A stretch of DNA of 64,000 nucleotides from Halichondria panicea (lineage: Eukaryota > Porifera > Demospongiae > Suberitida > Halichondriidae): NCBI RefSeq assembly GCF_963675165.1, contig NC_087389.1, forward strand, positions 4,028,830-4,092,829. Reading direction: 5' to 3'. The translations under genes and the position numbers were made by a program. The notes below the pieces were generated by a model. It saw nothing but the letters and a program-made list of their open reading frames with translations. It made no database searches and was not told the origin of the DNA. This document shows, in pieces, positions 22,452 to 38,030 of this stretch (position 1 is its first letter; every line of letters starts with the position of its first letter).

Positions 22452-23323
22452 ATGCTTGTCCTAGCTATAGTGTGCCTGCTTGGAACTTCCTTTCAAGTCC
22501 AAGCCACTCAACTCCAGCCAAAAGAGCTGCAGCTATTCAATGATCTAGCTGGACCAGGGTCATGTGTATTGCTCAACTGTTCCAAGTCACTGCTGAATTG
22601 TCTCCTGCACTCTAGGTGCAGAGAAGCAGCCTTTTGCAATGTCGATTGCATGAACAAAACAGATAATGAGGCGTGCAATCTTCTCTGTGAGCTCACCTAT
22701 GGCACTCAGTACAGTACAGGGAGTTCTTGCAATGCATGAGTGATCACGGCTGTCTACCGAAATCTCCACCAGATGGCAAATGTTTGGCAAATGATACGGA
22801 TTCTATCAAGAATCTAACTAATCTGGCACAAGTGAAGGGGAAATGGTGGATTTTACGAGGGCTTAGATCTAATTGTGGACAAAGAAACTGGCCGGCTGGT
22901 TTCGACTTTTTTCCGTGCCAGCGCGACGAGTTCTTATTTGAGGATGATCAATGGGTGGATCACATCGCATACTGTGGAGGAAAGAACAATACTTGCAGTA
23001 CTCCTCTAATATACACTGTTGCAAACGTCTCCCTCCGAATACCTGGAGTCATGACTCATTATTACACGGACCCACCACTTAGACCTCAAAATGAAGAATG
23101 GAGAGTGTTATCATGGCCCCACCCTGACTGGATGTTGTACATCTACTGTGGGTATACACCTACAGGGCCCTATGCAGGTGGTAGTGTTGTGAGTCGATTG
23201 AACAAGCCCAGGATGGAGGACATACCTGGATATGTGCAGACTGAGTTTAAAGCTACAGCTCAACGTTTTGGGTTTGATTATGATACCATGTGTGTGAGCA
23301 ATGTGACCGAGTGTACAGACTAG
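22452..23323 (+). pseudogene. Violaxanthin-de-epoxidase-like lipocalin, frame broken by 5-bp duplication
   Basis: The ATG at 22452 opens a signal peptide (MLVLAIVCLLGTSFQVQA), then a Cys-rich N-terminal domain (LLNCSKSLLNCLLHSRCREA, DNEACNLLCELTYG) with the Cys pattern of plant VDE. The frame stops at 22739. A second frame continues from about 22715 as REFLQCMSDHGCLP into a lipocalin-like domain: VKGKWWILRGL, FDFFPCQRDEF, SWPHPDWMLYIYCGYTPTGP and YAGGSVVSRL. It ends at 23323 with Cys pairs maintained. The switch coincides with a tandem AGTAC duplication at 22709-22718; removing one copy would merge the frames. VDE proteins reduce epoxy-xanthophylls in thylakoids; the ligand here is unknown. 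The gene is intronless. It may be a pseudogene, a polymorphic allele or an assembly error. Confidence 0.7.
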
Positions 23324-23487
23324 ATCTAAATGTATTAACTATATAATTTATTGTGAAGGGTATAGATTATTGTGCCCTGGAAGTTAAGGTACATGTATAA
23401 TTATAGCTATGATTATTTCTAATTATACAAGTCATGTATACGCATTTCTAACTGTACAAAGTCAAAGTTCAATGAAAAAGCTCTAAT

Positions 23488-24354
23488 CTAATTGCTACCA
23501 GTTGTCAGTTTTAGTAACCATGGCACCTTCTCTAGTGGAAACCCAGGAATTCCAGGAATTCCAGTGCCAACAGTTTTCTTATACTGCACGTAATCTTCTT
23601 TGAAAAACTGTATCAATGTCTTTTCTTCATCAAAAATTCTCTCATTGAAAAACATCCACGAAGCTGCAGCATATCCGATCAGACTCACAGGATTACATAA
23701 AAGAACTTGAGTGCCGACACTCCAATAGAACCAGCCCACATAAGATGGATGTCGAAATACACTGTACACACCAGAGGTGACTAACTCGTGGGAGTCTCTT
23801 TTTCTGTATTGCACGATATGGGTGAAGTTGGAGGCAGCTGTAAACATTGATATCTTCCGTAATGACTCGCCAAAAACAACCAATAAAGTACCAACTATGC
23901 ACACGATTTTCATGGATTTGAGTTGAGGGAAGAAATAGTACTCTACTCCGTATTCGATCCAGCTTACAACGGCAGCTATGATGTACTCCCTGCTATGATT
24001 GATGAGGAAGGAATTGACACTCAGAGTGTGTGCATTGAATATAGACGTTGTGACGTACTCGGACAAATGAAAGAATGTCAAAGACATTAGGTACACTCCC
24101 AAAAACGCGTAAGATTTTCCGCTCAAAGCAATTAAAATTCCAAACGCAAATACGACTCCAAGAGCGTAAGATACAAGAACAACTTTCACAATGTGTTTGG
24201 AATAGAACAGAGCCAGTAGAGCCAAACAAATCGATTCGACAATGGCAGCGACAAGAGGTTGGACATTCACTGCTAGAACCAGTAGGGAAGACACAGAGAG
24301 GATAAAGCTGGCCACAGCCACACGGCCCTCATACACAGGGAAGTAACGATCCAT
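23488..24354 (-). CDS. ICMT: Protein-S-isoprenylcysteine O-methyltransferase
   Basis: A single-exon frame of 288 residues starts MDRYFPVYEGRVAVASFI. Several membrane helices are followed by the ICMT signature: LTFFHLSEYVTTSIF, then the cofactor and catalytic region NFTHIVQYRKRDSHELVTSG, GVYSVFRHPSYVGWFYWSVG, and the C-terminal ASWMFFNERIFDEEKTLIQF. ICMT methylates the prenylated C-terminal Cys of CaaX proteins such as Ras and lamins at the endoplasmic reticulum. Length matches the animal enzyme (about 285 residues). The lack of introns is unusual next to the intron-rich neighbours and could mean intron loss or a retrocopy, but the frame is intact. It diverges from twinfilin across 234 bases. 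Confidence 0.93.
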   Translation of the reverse strand: MDRYFPVYEGRVAVASFILSVSSLLVLAVNVQPLVAAIVESICLALLALFYSKHIVKVVLVSYALGVVFAFGILIALSGKSYAFLGVYLMSLTFFHLSEYVTTSIFNAHTLSVNSFLINHSREYIIAAVVSWIEYGVEYYFFPQLKSMKIVCIVGTLLVVFGESLRKISMFTAASNFTHIVQYRKRDSHELVTSGVYSVFRHPSYVGWFYWSVGTQVLLCNPVSLIGYAAASWMFFNERIFDEEKTLIQFFKEDYVQYKKTVGTGIPGIPGFPLEKVPWLLKLTTGSN

Positions 24355-24588
24355 TACATACAGGGGAGGGTGTCTAGTCTACGTCTAGTCTAGCTAGCTT
24401 TGAGTGAGACAATACGATTCTCTTTCCTTTTTTGCAGACGTCAGCAAAAGTTTGTAATATTAAACTCGTGACTGACTTTTCACCTTTAGGGATACGCCCA
24501 CACTAATCTTGATCATTATTGGCCAGATCAGACCAGAGCTGCAAGAAACAAAGCTCATATAATTAACTAGCTGTGGGAGACTGAAACT

Positions 24589-28658
<4,070 letters not shown>

Positions 28659-29116
28659 CTAGCTGTAATTTCTTCCAATATAGCTTCTAAATCTAGTATG
28701 TACGGATTTGTGTGTTTTGAAGTCTTTAGTTTGTCGTTTCACTTAGTTTATGGTTTTTTTTAGTTCTCTTGATTCTGTGAGTTTCATATTTTATTATTTA
28801 TGCTCACAGTAGATGTGTGTGTGAATTGCACTATCTCTGTATAATTATAAGAATTTGTAACAATGTAAGTAGATCTACTACATGTATGCTGAGTGTAGTA
28901 GGCGTGTTTGCGCATGCTCATTGCAATTCTGATTGTTTAATGATCTACTCTGGACTAGGAAGACTAACTCTACCTGATTTGCTCCACTGTACTAGTACTG
29001 CTGTACACTGAGGTGAGCTATTATAGTTATGCAAACTGGGTAGAAAAATAACAACAGTATCTTGAGCAGCCTCTCCTCTTTTTCAATCTTGCAGGAGTTT
29101 AGTAATTTTGTGGTTA

Positions 29117-32100
29117 ATGGATGACCTTCAAACGTGGAGGGCCAGGATTGGGCTCTACTGTGCTAGAATGCACAGAACTCACCGTGGCCCAAACAAGAGC
29201 TGTGGCCTGGACACTTACTCGACCCACGTGCACGGTAGAAAATCCCTCAGTGATGGTGCTAGCGGGGGTGCTTTGTTAGCAATGAGTCTGCTCAGTATTG
29301 CAATAGCAATGTTCTCACTGTTAACTGTGGCAGGAGATATTGAGCTGAACCCTGGCCCTGAGAAGGATACTAATCCACTTGAAGGTGCGACAATGATTGA
29401 TTTATTGATGTGCATGCATGGGGTGCGGCTTTTTAAGATTTGCGAATTATTTAATATGCAGCTCAATTGAGTTCAGTTTCACATCTGCGTGAACTCAAAA
29501 ACAAATTGTGGGATGTAAGAGTGGAATGGTTTCGGCTTGGAGTGGAGCTTGGAATTGCGGTACCGGATCTAGATGCTATCAAAGTGAAGCGTAGAGAAGA
29601 CCCTGATAACTGCTTCACCGATATGCTCTCAGTGTGGCTAAAAAACAGTGATGCTCCAACATGGACAGCTATTCTGAGTGCATTGAGGACAACTGGTACG
29701 AATCGACGACTTGCAGACAAAATAGAAACTGAGCTCAAAGAAGGCAGTGACACAACCCAAACCGACAATGGTGAGAGTATATTCATTGCATTTTTGTACT
29801 GTGTGGGTGTCCAACTGTCCATGCATGTAACCATATTCACAACCATGCATACTTTCAGACGAAATCAGCAGCTCACAACCAGGTCCAGGTGTTCATTTCA
29901 TTTCCTCATTAAAAGAGATAGCACATCTCCCTATATGCAACTGGTATGAAGTGGGGACTGCTTTAAAATTAGATCAATACGACCTTCAGAGCATTCAACA
30001 GAAAAGCACAGGAGACATGGACGTCTGCAAAATACAAATGCTTAAAAAATGGTTTAACTCAAGCACTCAAGTGACATATGAAGATCTAGTAAAGGTTTTG
30101 TTCTCAACTGGCTATGAAAATATGGAGGTTGCTAAAGAAGTTTGCAAGAATCAAGGTACGTGTTGATCATAATTATACCGTATAGCGCGAAATTTTCAAG
30201 GGGCTTAATTTTTGCTGATTTCATGGGTTAGCAATCCTACACGAAAATTAAGTCCACGAAATCAGTTAGAATTATCTGCTATAACGAGCAAAGATTAAAG
30301 GGGTGGCTTCTGGGTAAGCAGTCATTCCACGAACATTGTTCAACGAAATACTTTTAGAGGCCATTCCACGAAATATAAGTGCCTCGAAAATGTCACGCTA
30401 TACAGTAATTAACTGCTCTCATGGGCATGATAATTATATTACTATATGCACTATATACTTGCATGTATGCATGTCATACAGCATGCATGATCATCATTCC
30501 AGTTACCTGTAACCAGTAAGTTTTGCGCTATGTCCACGCATATTTGTGGTCATGCATAAATTATTGCAATGGACTATAGGTATTTCTGCGTCAACAATCA
30601 AAGTGCCTCAACCACTATGTGTGAAGCAATATGTCGAATCTTTAAAAGCTGAGTATTTATGTATGCCTATTCTGAAAAAAGACCCCTGGCCCCCACCTCC
30701 ATGTGAGAAATACTGTGACCTAATTTGGGCAAATTTTACAAATGAAGGAATGAAATTTGGAGATAACATTGCTAAAATGTTCAAAGTAAATACTGGAAAA
30801 TTACGATTTTTAGTCAATGGAATGCCTGGTGTAGGCAAAACTACTTTTTGTAAGCAAATTGCAAAAGAATGGGCAAACGGTGAGATTCTACAAAATTATG
30901 ATATAGTGCTGCTTGTTCAACTTAGAGATCCTCAAAATTCAGGAGCTAAAGCGTATGGAGATTTTTTTTATCACGATGAAGAGCGTATCAAAGAAGAAGT
31001 AGTAAAGCACATAGGTAGACGTTCGGGGAATGGTGTTCTATTTATTTTCGATGGATTTGATGAGCTCAGCAAAAGAGATAGGAACAAGGGATCATTGTTC
31101 TTAGATATCTTTAATGGTAAGAAATTAAAAGAAAGTTCTGTAGTGATTGCTTCACGTCCATATGCATCACAAAACTTGGAATTTTCCAAATATATTGAAT
31201 TGATTGGCTTCGATGATGACCTCATTAAATCATGCATTCAAGAATCAATTGAAGATAAAGCAGAGGCTGAACAGCTCCAAATTAGAATAATTGAAAACGA
31301 TGATCTAAAACATATGTGTACAGTTCCGAACAACCTCGCCATCGTGATATACATATACAAACAGGAGAAGGGGGTGCTGCCTAATACTTTAACCGGACTT
31401 TATTCCAATTTTATCAGCAATACACTACACAGAAATGCTCAACATTTAAAACCTAAAAAACGAGCAAAATATGTACGATCTCTTGAAGAACTGGCATTCA
31501 AAGGACTATCTGAAGACAAGTTAACATTTACAGTTGATGAGATGAGTGTAGAAGAAGGTTCAACTTTGGGTTTGATGACAGCTAGTGAAAGTTACAATAG
31601 TAGTGGGCAGAAAATTGCTTACAACTTTTTGCACCTAACAATTCAAGAATATCTAGCTGCATGTTGGATTGCTAACCTTCCAGGAGGGGAACAAGCACAG
31701 TTCGTAAGGAAAAACTATGATAATAGCCGATTCTATGTAACACTAATATTTTTGGCTGGATCTAGCACTAAATTAATAAATCCAGAGTTTAATGAAGCTC
31801 TACAATTCATTTTTGAAAAAGCATTGAATGACGTATACATTGATGTTACAAGTAAAAATAGACTTAATGACCGAGACAACAATTCGTGGCCTTTCTATAA
31901 CTCTCAAAATTTAGAAACCTTATGTTTACTAGTGTCTCTTCTACATGAAAGGGGGGACTTATCAGCTATAGACAGTAAAAATATGCTATCTGAATCACTT
32001 GATAGGGTACTACTTGTAGACTTGCAACATATACCGAGTAATTACAAACAAAATTTACTTGGAACTTTCATATCAAAGAGTGAGATAATGTGGGAAAGAT

Positions 32101-33590
32101 TAGAAGTAATATTTGACAGCACTAAAGGATATGAGCAGCTCGTTGAATTTGCAAAAGATTCGTATGGCCAAGTACGCCAATTGGGCTTGCACGATTTCTC
32201 ACTTTTAAACTGCAGCAATCTGTTAGAATGTCCAATGTTTGACAAACTGGAATATCTCAGAGTGGATTCCATTTTATACTTCAGAGAAGTTCGTCTTAAT
32301 GATCAAACTCCTAGGTGGGGTGCAGATAATAACCCAAAAGATTGCGATAAGCTCAAAAATCTCCTCAAAAATGGACAACTGAAACACCTTCTTTTACATC
32401 ATATCACACCACTCGAGGCAGATTATATTATCAAGCAATCAGTGACCCCTTATTTGGCAAAATGTATAAGCCTACAAACATTATGCTTGCATTTTGAACG
32501 AAAAATACCGAGTGAGCTTCTACTTGATCTATTTCGAGCTATTCAGTCTAACAGGTCTATTGTAACCCTCAATCTTTCAATTGGGTTTGATACCCTTGCA
32601 ATTGAAACACCAGTCAATCTGCCACAAGCGATAATCATGAATATACCACCAACATCTATCTTTATCAAAGTAAAGGAAAGGCAGAAAATAGTAAAGGCAC
32701 TACGCAAAATGATTGAGAAAAATAACTGTGTACAAAATCTGTCTATAACGCGAACCGAGTCTATTCGAGATAATGTTTTTCACTGGGCAGATGACACATC
32801 AAACTTTATGTCTGCCCTTGCATTCAAATCTACAGTAACAAAGCTTACCATTTCATGTAATCTACTTTATGTTCCTCTATTGGGAAATATACTCAAGCAA
32901 AACAAAACACTGACTTCCCTCACGCTGAATGAAGTCGACTCAATGTATAAAGGTGCACTGAAATCTTCAAGAGGGGTCTTCATTTTTCTAGCACAGGGGT
33001 TGAAACAAAATACAACTCTAAAGAGGCTGTGCCTTAATTCCTCAAAGTTTCATTTTTCTGGTCAATCTTATCCAAAGTGTGAACATTTTGTCGTTGACTA
33101 CTTAGTTTTTATGAATGGAATCGGAGAAGCAGAAATAGATTCAAACAATCCCTTTTTTCATTTACTAAAAGCTATTCGAACCCATTCATCTTTAGAAGAG
33201 TTAGTATTTGACTATTACTCAGACCTTCAACAATTAAAACTTCCGCAGTTACCTAAAGAAGTCCAACAATTTTGTTTATTCTCTGACAAAAATCAGAAAG
33301 CTTTGTTTGACCTACTTCTACACAATAAGTGCTTAAAATCACTCACTATCTCAGGATATAATTTTACTGAGGAACAACTAGGGCAAGCAGCACGAGCTCT
33401 AGTTCTCAATGGCCGTCGAACACATTTGTATATGATGCTAACAGAGAATTTAAGTAAAGATGATACTAAAATGGACGACTTAGTTATCCAAGATGATGGT
33501 AGTGAGATTCCACATTCGGATGCAATACGAGCTCTAGCTATGCTCGATCGAACCAAAGCAAGTATTGATTATGATCCCCAGTTACTAAAG
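29117..33590 (+). CDS. 2A-leader NLR: 2A-Death-Death-NACHT-LRR (3' end in gap)
   Basis: Exons 29117-29384, 29462-29770, 29859-30155 and 30580 into the gap are in frame, about 1295 residues to the gap. Exon 1 starts MDDLQTWRARIG, has a hydrophobic stretch (residues 51-71) and ends in LLTVAGDIELNPGP, a canonical 2A motif with the predicted ribosome-skipping point between residues 80 and 81. Exons 2 and 3 each encode a death-like domain (LKNKLWDVRVEWFRLGVELG; ICNWYEVGTALKLDQYDLQS). Exon 4 has the NACHT: Walker A GMPGVGKTT near residue 372, Walker B LFIFDGFDEL, sensor-like VIASRPYASQN, then FLHLTIQEYLAA, and C-terminal leucine-rich repeats. In sea urchin, 2A leaders on NLR-type proteins act as alternative signal sequences (cytosolic if skipping occurs, secretory if not); the same is inferred here. 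Intron 3 contains a MITE. Confidence 0.88.
29312..29362 (+). other. 2A-like ribosome-skipping motif
   Basis: The end of exon 1 encodes FSLLTVAGDIELNPGP. The D-I-E-x-N-P-G-P core is invariant in functional 2A peptides and is preceded by a hydrophobic helix that could double as a signal sequence. The exon ends ten codons later, so the leader is an exchangeable exon. Confidence 0.85.
30176..30407. repeat. MITE, TACCGTATAGCGCG family, copy 2
   Basis: The same family and size as the element at 25797-26026, with matching ends and interior. It lies in intron 3 of the 2A-NLR gene, about 20 bases after the splice donor at 30156. Confidence 0.85.
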
Positions 33591-33790
33591 NNNNNNNNNN
33601 NNNNNNNNNNNNNNNNNNNNNNNNNNNNNNNNNNNNNNNNNNNNNNNNNNNNNNNNNNNNNNNNNNNNNNNNNNNNNNNNNNNNNNNNNNNNNNNNNNNN
33701 NNNNNNNNNNNNNNNNNNNNNNNNNNNNNNNNNNNNNNNNNNNNNNNNNNNNNNNNNNNNNNNNNNNNNNNNNNNNNNNNNNNNNNNNNN
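33591..33790. other. Assembly gap (200 N)
   Basis: Two hundred unspecified bases interrupt the LRR exon of the 2A-NLR gene. The round size suggests a placeholder rather than a measured length, so the 3' end of the gene is unknown. Confidence 0.98.
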
Positions 33791-34570
33791 GGGCGTGTAC
33801 GTGGATGCCAGTGACATTTGACCTTTGACCCCATTTGCTGTCTGATCATTGATATGCGAGTGACTCAGCAGAAATAATTGCTGTATGGTATGGACATACA
33901 AGCGTTTTGCAACTCCAACTTTGGGGGTTTTATTGTTTAGTTATTGTCCTTACATAATTACTATGTGACTCTCAGCATATCCCCCTACAGAAGAAACGGT
34001 AGGTTGTGTCTGATGATCGATTTTTTTGTCTGTTCTTACCGTTTATCAGACACTAGCACATTTTCAGCTCTTGAAGACTTAGTAGTTGATATTTATCAAT
34101 TCTTTTTTGCATACATTCATAGTAACACATGCTTGATCAGATGGTGCAAAAGAAAATTTTTTATCACTGCTTGTTTCCTCAGAATGAGTGTCTGAACATG
34201 CATTGTGTCTGAATATAGATGCCTTACTCTAGCTATTTGTGAATTTATATATCTATCCAAGACAAAATGAATTGATGCACCCAGAAAAGCCATGTAGAGA
34301 TCTAGATGTATTATTATAGTCAATATTCATAACAATCCTGTTCTTTGCCATATCATAGGATTTTGTACATCTCTGAGTGTTATATGGCAAGCAGAATATA
34401 CGGTCTGTCAGGATTGAAATTACATCTCAGTCTGTGAACTATAACTGCTTTAGTATTGTCAAGTCACTGTTGTATAATAAGTATAGTAGTATAGCAAATT
34501 CACTCACTTTCCGAATTTTTTTGGTAGTTACAAACAATTTCGTTGGCAAGTACTATTAGCGATAGTCGGT
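33791..34570. other. Non-coding interval upstream of tandem NLR 1
   Basis: No gene is supported here; any remaining 3' part of the 2A-NLR cannot be recognised. Near the gap is a DR1-type hexamer pair (TGACCTTTGACCC, 33819-33831). At 34453-34473 lies a 21-base block, TATTGTCAAGTCACTG in its core, that recurs upstream of tandem NLR 2 at 46538-46558. Confidence 0.45.
34453..34473 (+). promoter_or_regulatory. Shared upstream block of NLR 1 and NLR 2
   Basis: A 21-base identical block with the core TATTGTCAAGTCACTGTTG lies 98 bases before the NLR 1 start and, at 46538-46558, 88 bases before the NLR 2 start. It may be a promoter element or simply residual duplication identity. The sequence before NLR 3 does not show it. 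Confidence 0.35.
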
Positions 34571-37500
34571 ATGGAAGCACACGTATTGAGTGAGTTTGTT
34601 GAAGGTCTTAAAGAGGCTTACAGAGAGAGGCTATTTAACATGGAGGAACAATGGCCACCAGTTAGGGGAGATAAGCTGATAAAGTTGCACTTAGTGGAGG
34701 CAGAAAAAGAAGAGGGATTTAGAGCTGGGTTGCCACAACCTGGCGCACCTAATGAAAAGGTCAAACGTACTCCAATTCTCCATGAAAACTTGTTTAAAAT
34801 CAAAGAAGGCAAGAAACCAGAGAAAAAACTTATCGTGGAAGGCAATGCTGGGATTGGTAAAACTACACTATGTACCATGCTTGCTGAAGGGTGGGCAGAG
34901 GGAAATATCCTGACACAATTCGACTGTGTCCTGTTACTTCCCCTCAGGGAACAGTTAGTTAGCTCAGCCTCCTCTCTTACTGACCTCCTGGCTCTTCATC
35001 ATCCCGACGAGATAATTTGTGAGCCTGTTGTTCGTCACTTAAAGAGAATAAGAGGAAAGGGGGTGCTCATCATTGCTGATGGATGGGACGAGCTCAGTGA
35101 AGCAAATCGTTCAAAAGCGTCTTTTCTATACAATCTTTTGTTTGGTCGTCATCTTCCTTTTATTTCTGTTCTCCTCACCTCACGACCTTCTGCTTCAGCT
35201 CCTCTTCATGATCTTCCTTCTGTGGACCGTTTGGTTGAAGTAGTCGGTTTTAATGAAGAGAATATCAAGCAGTACATAGAATCTGAGTTTGATCAATTCC
35301 CAGAGAAAGCTTCTTCTCTTATCGAGCAGCTTGAGAACAACCCAGTCCTTGAGAGTGTGTGTTCTGTACCCCTCAATTGCGCCATTGTTTGTAACTTGTG
35401 GCACACTTTAGATCGAGAGCTTCCTCGTACGCTAACTGAGCTGTACACTCAAATTGTTCTTAACATTATCCTTCGCAATATCAAAAAGAAGTTTCCTGAT
35501 TGTCCGATTGGCCTTAATAGTTTTGATGAGATTCCGAATGATCTACAAGACACCTTCTGGTTGATCTGTGAGTTTGCCTACGAGTGCTTACTACTAGATC
35601 AGCTGGTTTTTTCAGAAGCTGAATTGTCCTCTCGCTTACCTGATGTCGGTGACAAGTTGCAGTGCTTTGGTCTGTTGCAGTCTGCCCGATCACTTCTACC
35701 TGTTGGTCATGGCCTATCTTTTCACTTTGCTCACCTGACCATCCAGGAGTTCATGGCTGCTCTCCATCTTGCTACTCTCCCTAATGAGGAGAAACTGAAA
35801 GTTGTTAAGGCGAGTGCTAGGAGTGTCCGATTTAACATGGTATGGAGGTTTATGTTCGGTCTTGCTAGTAAGCTCTACCGTGAATCTGATAAGGTGATCA
35901 GTTTTAATGATAGTTTGGTGGATCAATTTCTGATGGCTAAAAATCAGGATGTTTTGGCTTTATGTCATGTGGCTTTCGAAGCTTCAGACCCTGACATTGC
36001 ACTAAGAGTTTGTAAAATGTCTGTGCGACATCTATTCCACAGAGGTCTTAGTACTCCCTTCGACTGTGTAGCTGGATTCCATGTTCTTCGTTATGCCGAA
36101 AAATGTGATAATATGGTTATCAGAATATCCTATTGTGCAATTGATGATATGTTGTTGAAGAAACTAACTGACATACTTTCCGATGCGAATGGTCATTTGC
36201 AAGTTCGAGACTTATCCCTCGTGAAGACTAAGGTGTCTGACAAAGGTGTTGCTGATTTATTCAAGAGAGCCTCAGTTGCCTTTACAGCTTTGGATACACT
36301 CCTGTTGTATAAAAATAACTTCACTGGGATAATGTCGATATTCATACACAAGACAAGTACGAGTCTCACGCAACTGGACTTATCCACCAATCCTCTTGGA
36401 GTGTCTGGTATACAGTCATTAGAGACAGCTGTACGGTCTGGTGCCCTTATCAAACTAGAAAGCCTGGGGCTATCTAACACCCTCACTGATGATGCTGACA
36501 TCAATGGGGCTCTGCTGACAACCCTCTTACAGTCTATTTCCTCACACTGTGCTCGACTGTTAGGCTTAGACCTCTCTGTTAATAATCTTGGTTTACCTGG
36601 ATTATGTTCAGTAGTGGAAAACGTTCCATTAGGATTGAATAGTATTGGTTTCTCTGGTTGCTTCCTCACCTCCGCTGACATTGTGATGCTTATCCACTTT
36701 CTCAAGTCGGCTAATGTGATATGTAAGAAGTTGAAATTGTTAAATCTCAGCTCCAATTGCATCGATGATGATGGAGTGATTGCTCTCGCTGAATGTTTAC
36801 CTGAGCGGTTTCCTAGCCTGGTTGGCTTCAATGTCAGTCCCCTGGGTGCTGTTCTTCTCTATGGAAATCCTGTGAGCGAAGAGTTGATACACATGTGCAA
36901 TGACAACTTAAAGGTACTCATTCTATATATAATTTGTCACACTTAAGTTCATTATTAAAATACAGGTCATTGAGGAAACTGCTGTGCTGAATAAGTTTAT
37001 TCCTCAAGAATATGAAGAGGTACATGTAAGTCTCTTTATAAAAGCATGCATATGAGCTGGGCATAATTATAATTTTTGATCTATTAGACGACCGATGTTT
37101 GGGATGTACTACTGTCAGAGATGATTTGCACTATTTGTGATGTAAGTGTGCCATATCTTGTGTAACTGTGCATGTCTGTATAATTATAGCACATTTTGAA
37201 TTGATTAATGTAAATCTCATTCGCTGAGGATTCTGAATCCCACTCCATGCAGGACGACAGATTGGCCAGTCATGTTACAATATTCTTTCCAGACCCATTT
37301 TTCCATAACCCGAATTCATCTAGTGATGAGCCTACCTATTCTACTACGGAGCTGCAGGGTGAGGAAGGTGAAGCAATAATTTGATAAAAGGCTAAGCTAT
37401 ATAGTTATCTGAATCTCTCTTGCAGGGACATACACTCATACTGACTCCGATGTATCAGTTGCTGACTCTAGTAGTGATGAAGTAGCTACACCAACACTCC

Positions 37501-38030
37501 CAACTTCATCTCCTTACTATCAAGCCAGTTCAGGTAGAGCATTAGCCTCGATTCCAAGCCGCGAAGAGAAAGGCTATATATAGTAGATGTGATAAAATTA
37601 ATAATCATTTATGTTGTCACTTTTACATGTAAATGCACTATCATAATGATACACTACTATATAACTAATTGTTCTTCCTCCTCCTATTCAGTTCCTCCAG
37701 AGTTGACTCTCAGTGTCCTGGACAAGGAGCTCAAGACACTCACAAAACCGATAAAGTTTGGGGTCAGTTTGGGCATTCCTCAACACATACTGGAGGTCAT
37801 CCAGCAAGACAATCGATTTAGTAAGATACATTGAAGATTCTTATAGTCTTTAGGGTTCACATTAATTTTCCCATGCAGATACTGAAGGTCAAAAGATTGC
37901 CCTGTTCCAGTTCATTGCCAAGAACTACAAGAGTCTACGAATAACTTGGAGCATTATTGCCGACGCTCTCCATGACATTGATTATGGGGACTTGTCATCA
38001 ATTGTTCGGAGAAAATACTGCACGATATAG
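34571..38030 (+). CDS. Tandem NLR 1: NACHT-LRR-linker-Death
   Basis: Seven exons (34571-36913, 36966-37019, 37088-37141, 37253-37358, 37426-37533, 37692-37820, 37879-38030) join in frame to 981 residues. The start MEAHVLSEFVEGLKEAYRER opens a short pre-NACHT region. Walker A is GNAGIGKTT (residues 91-99), Walker B LIIADGWDEL (about 166-175), then LLTSRPSASAPLHDLPSVDR and the FHFAHLTIQEFMAALHLA motif. Leucine-rich repeats follow (LTQLDLSTNPLGVSGIQSLE; LKLLNLSSNCIDDDGVIAL). Four short exons encode an acidic Ser-rich linker. The last two exons encode a death domain (ELTLSVLDKELKTLTKPIKF, then ALFQFIAKNYKSLRITWSII) and stop at 38030. No N-terminal death domain or 2A leader is present. About 65 LRR residues found in copies 2 and 3 are missing here. 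Predicted cytosolic sensor. Confidence 0.9.
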
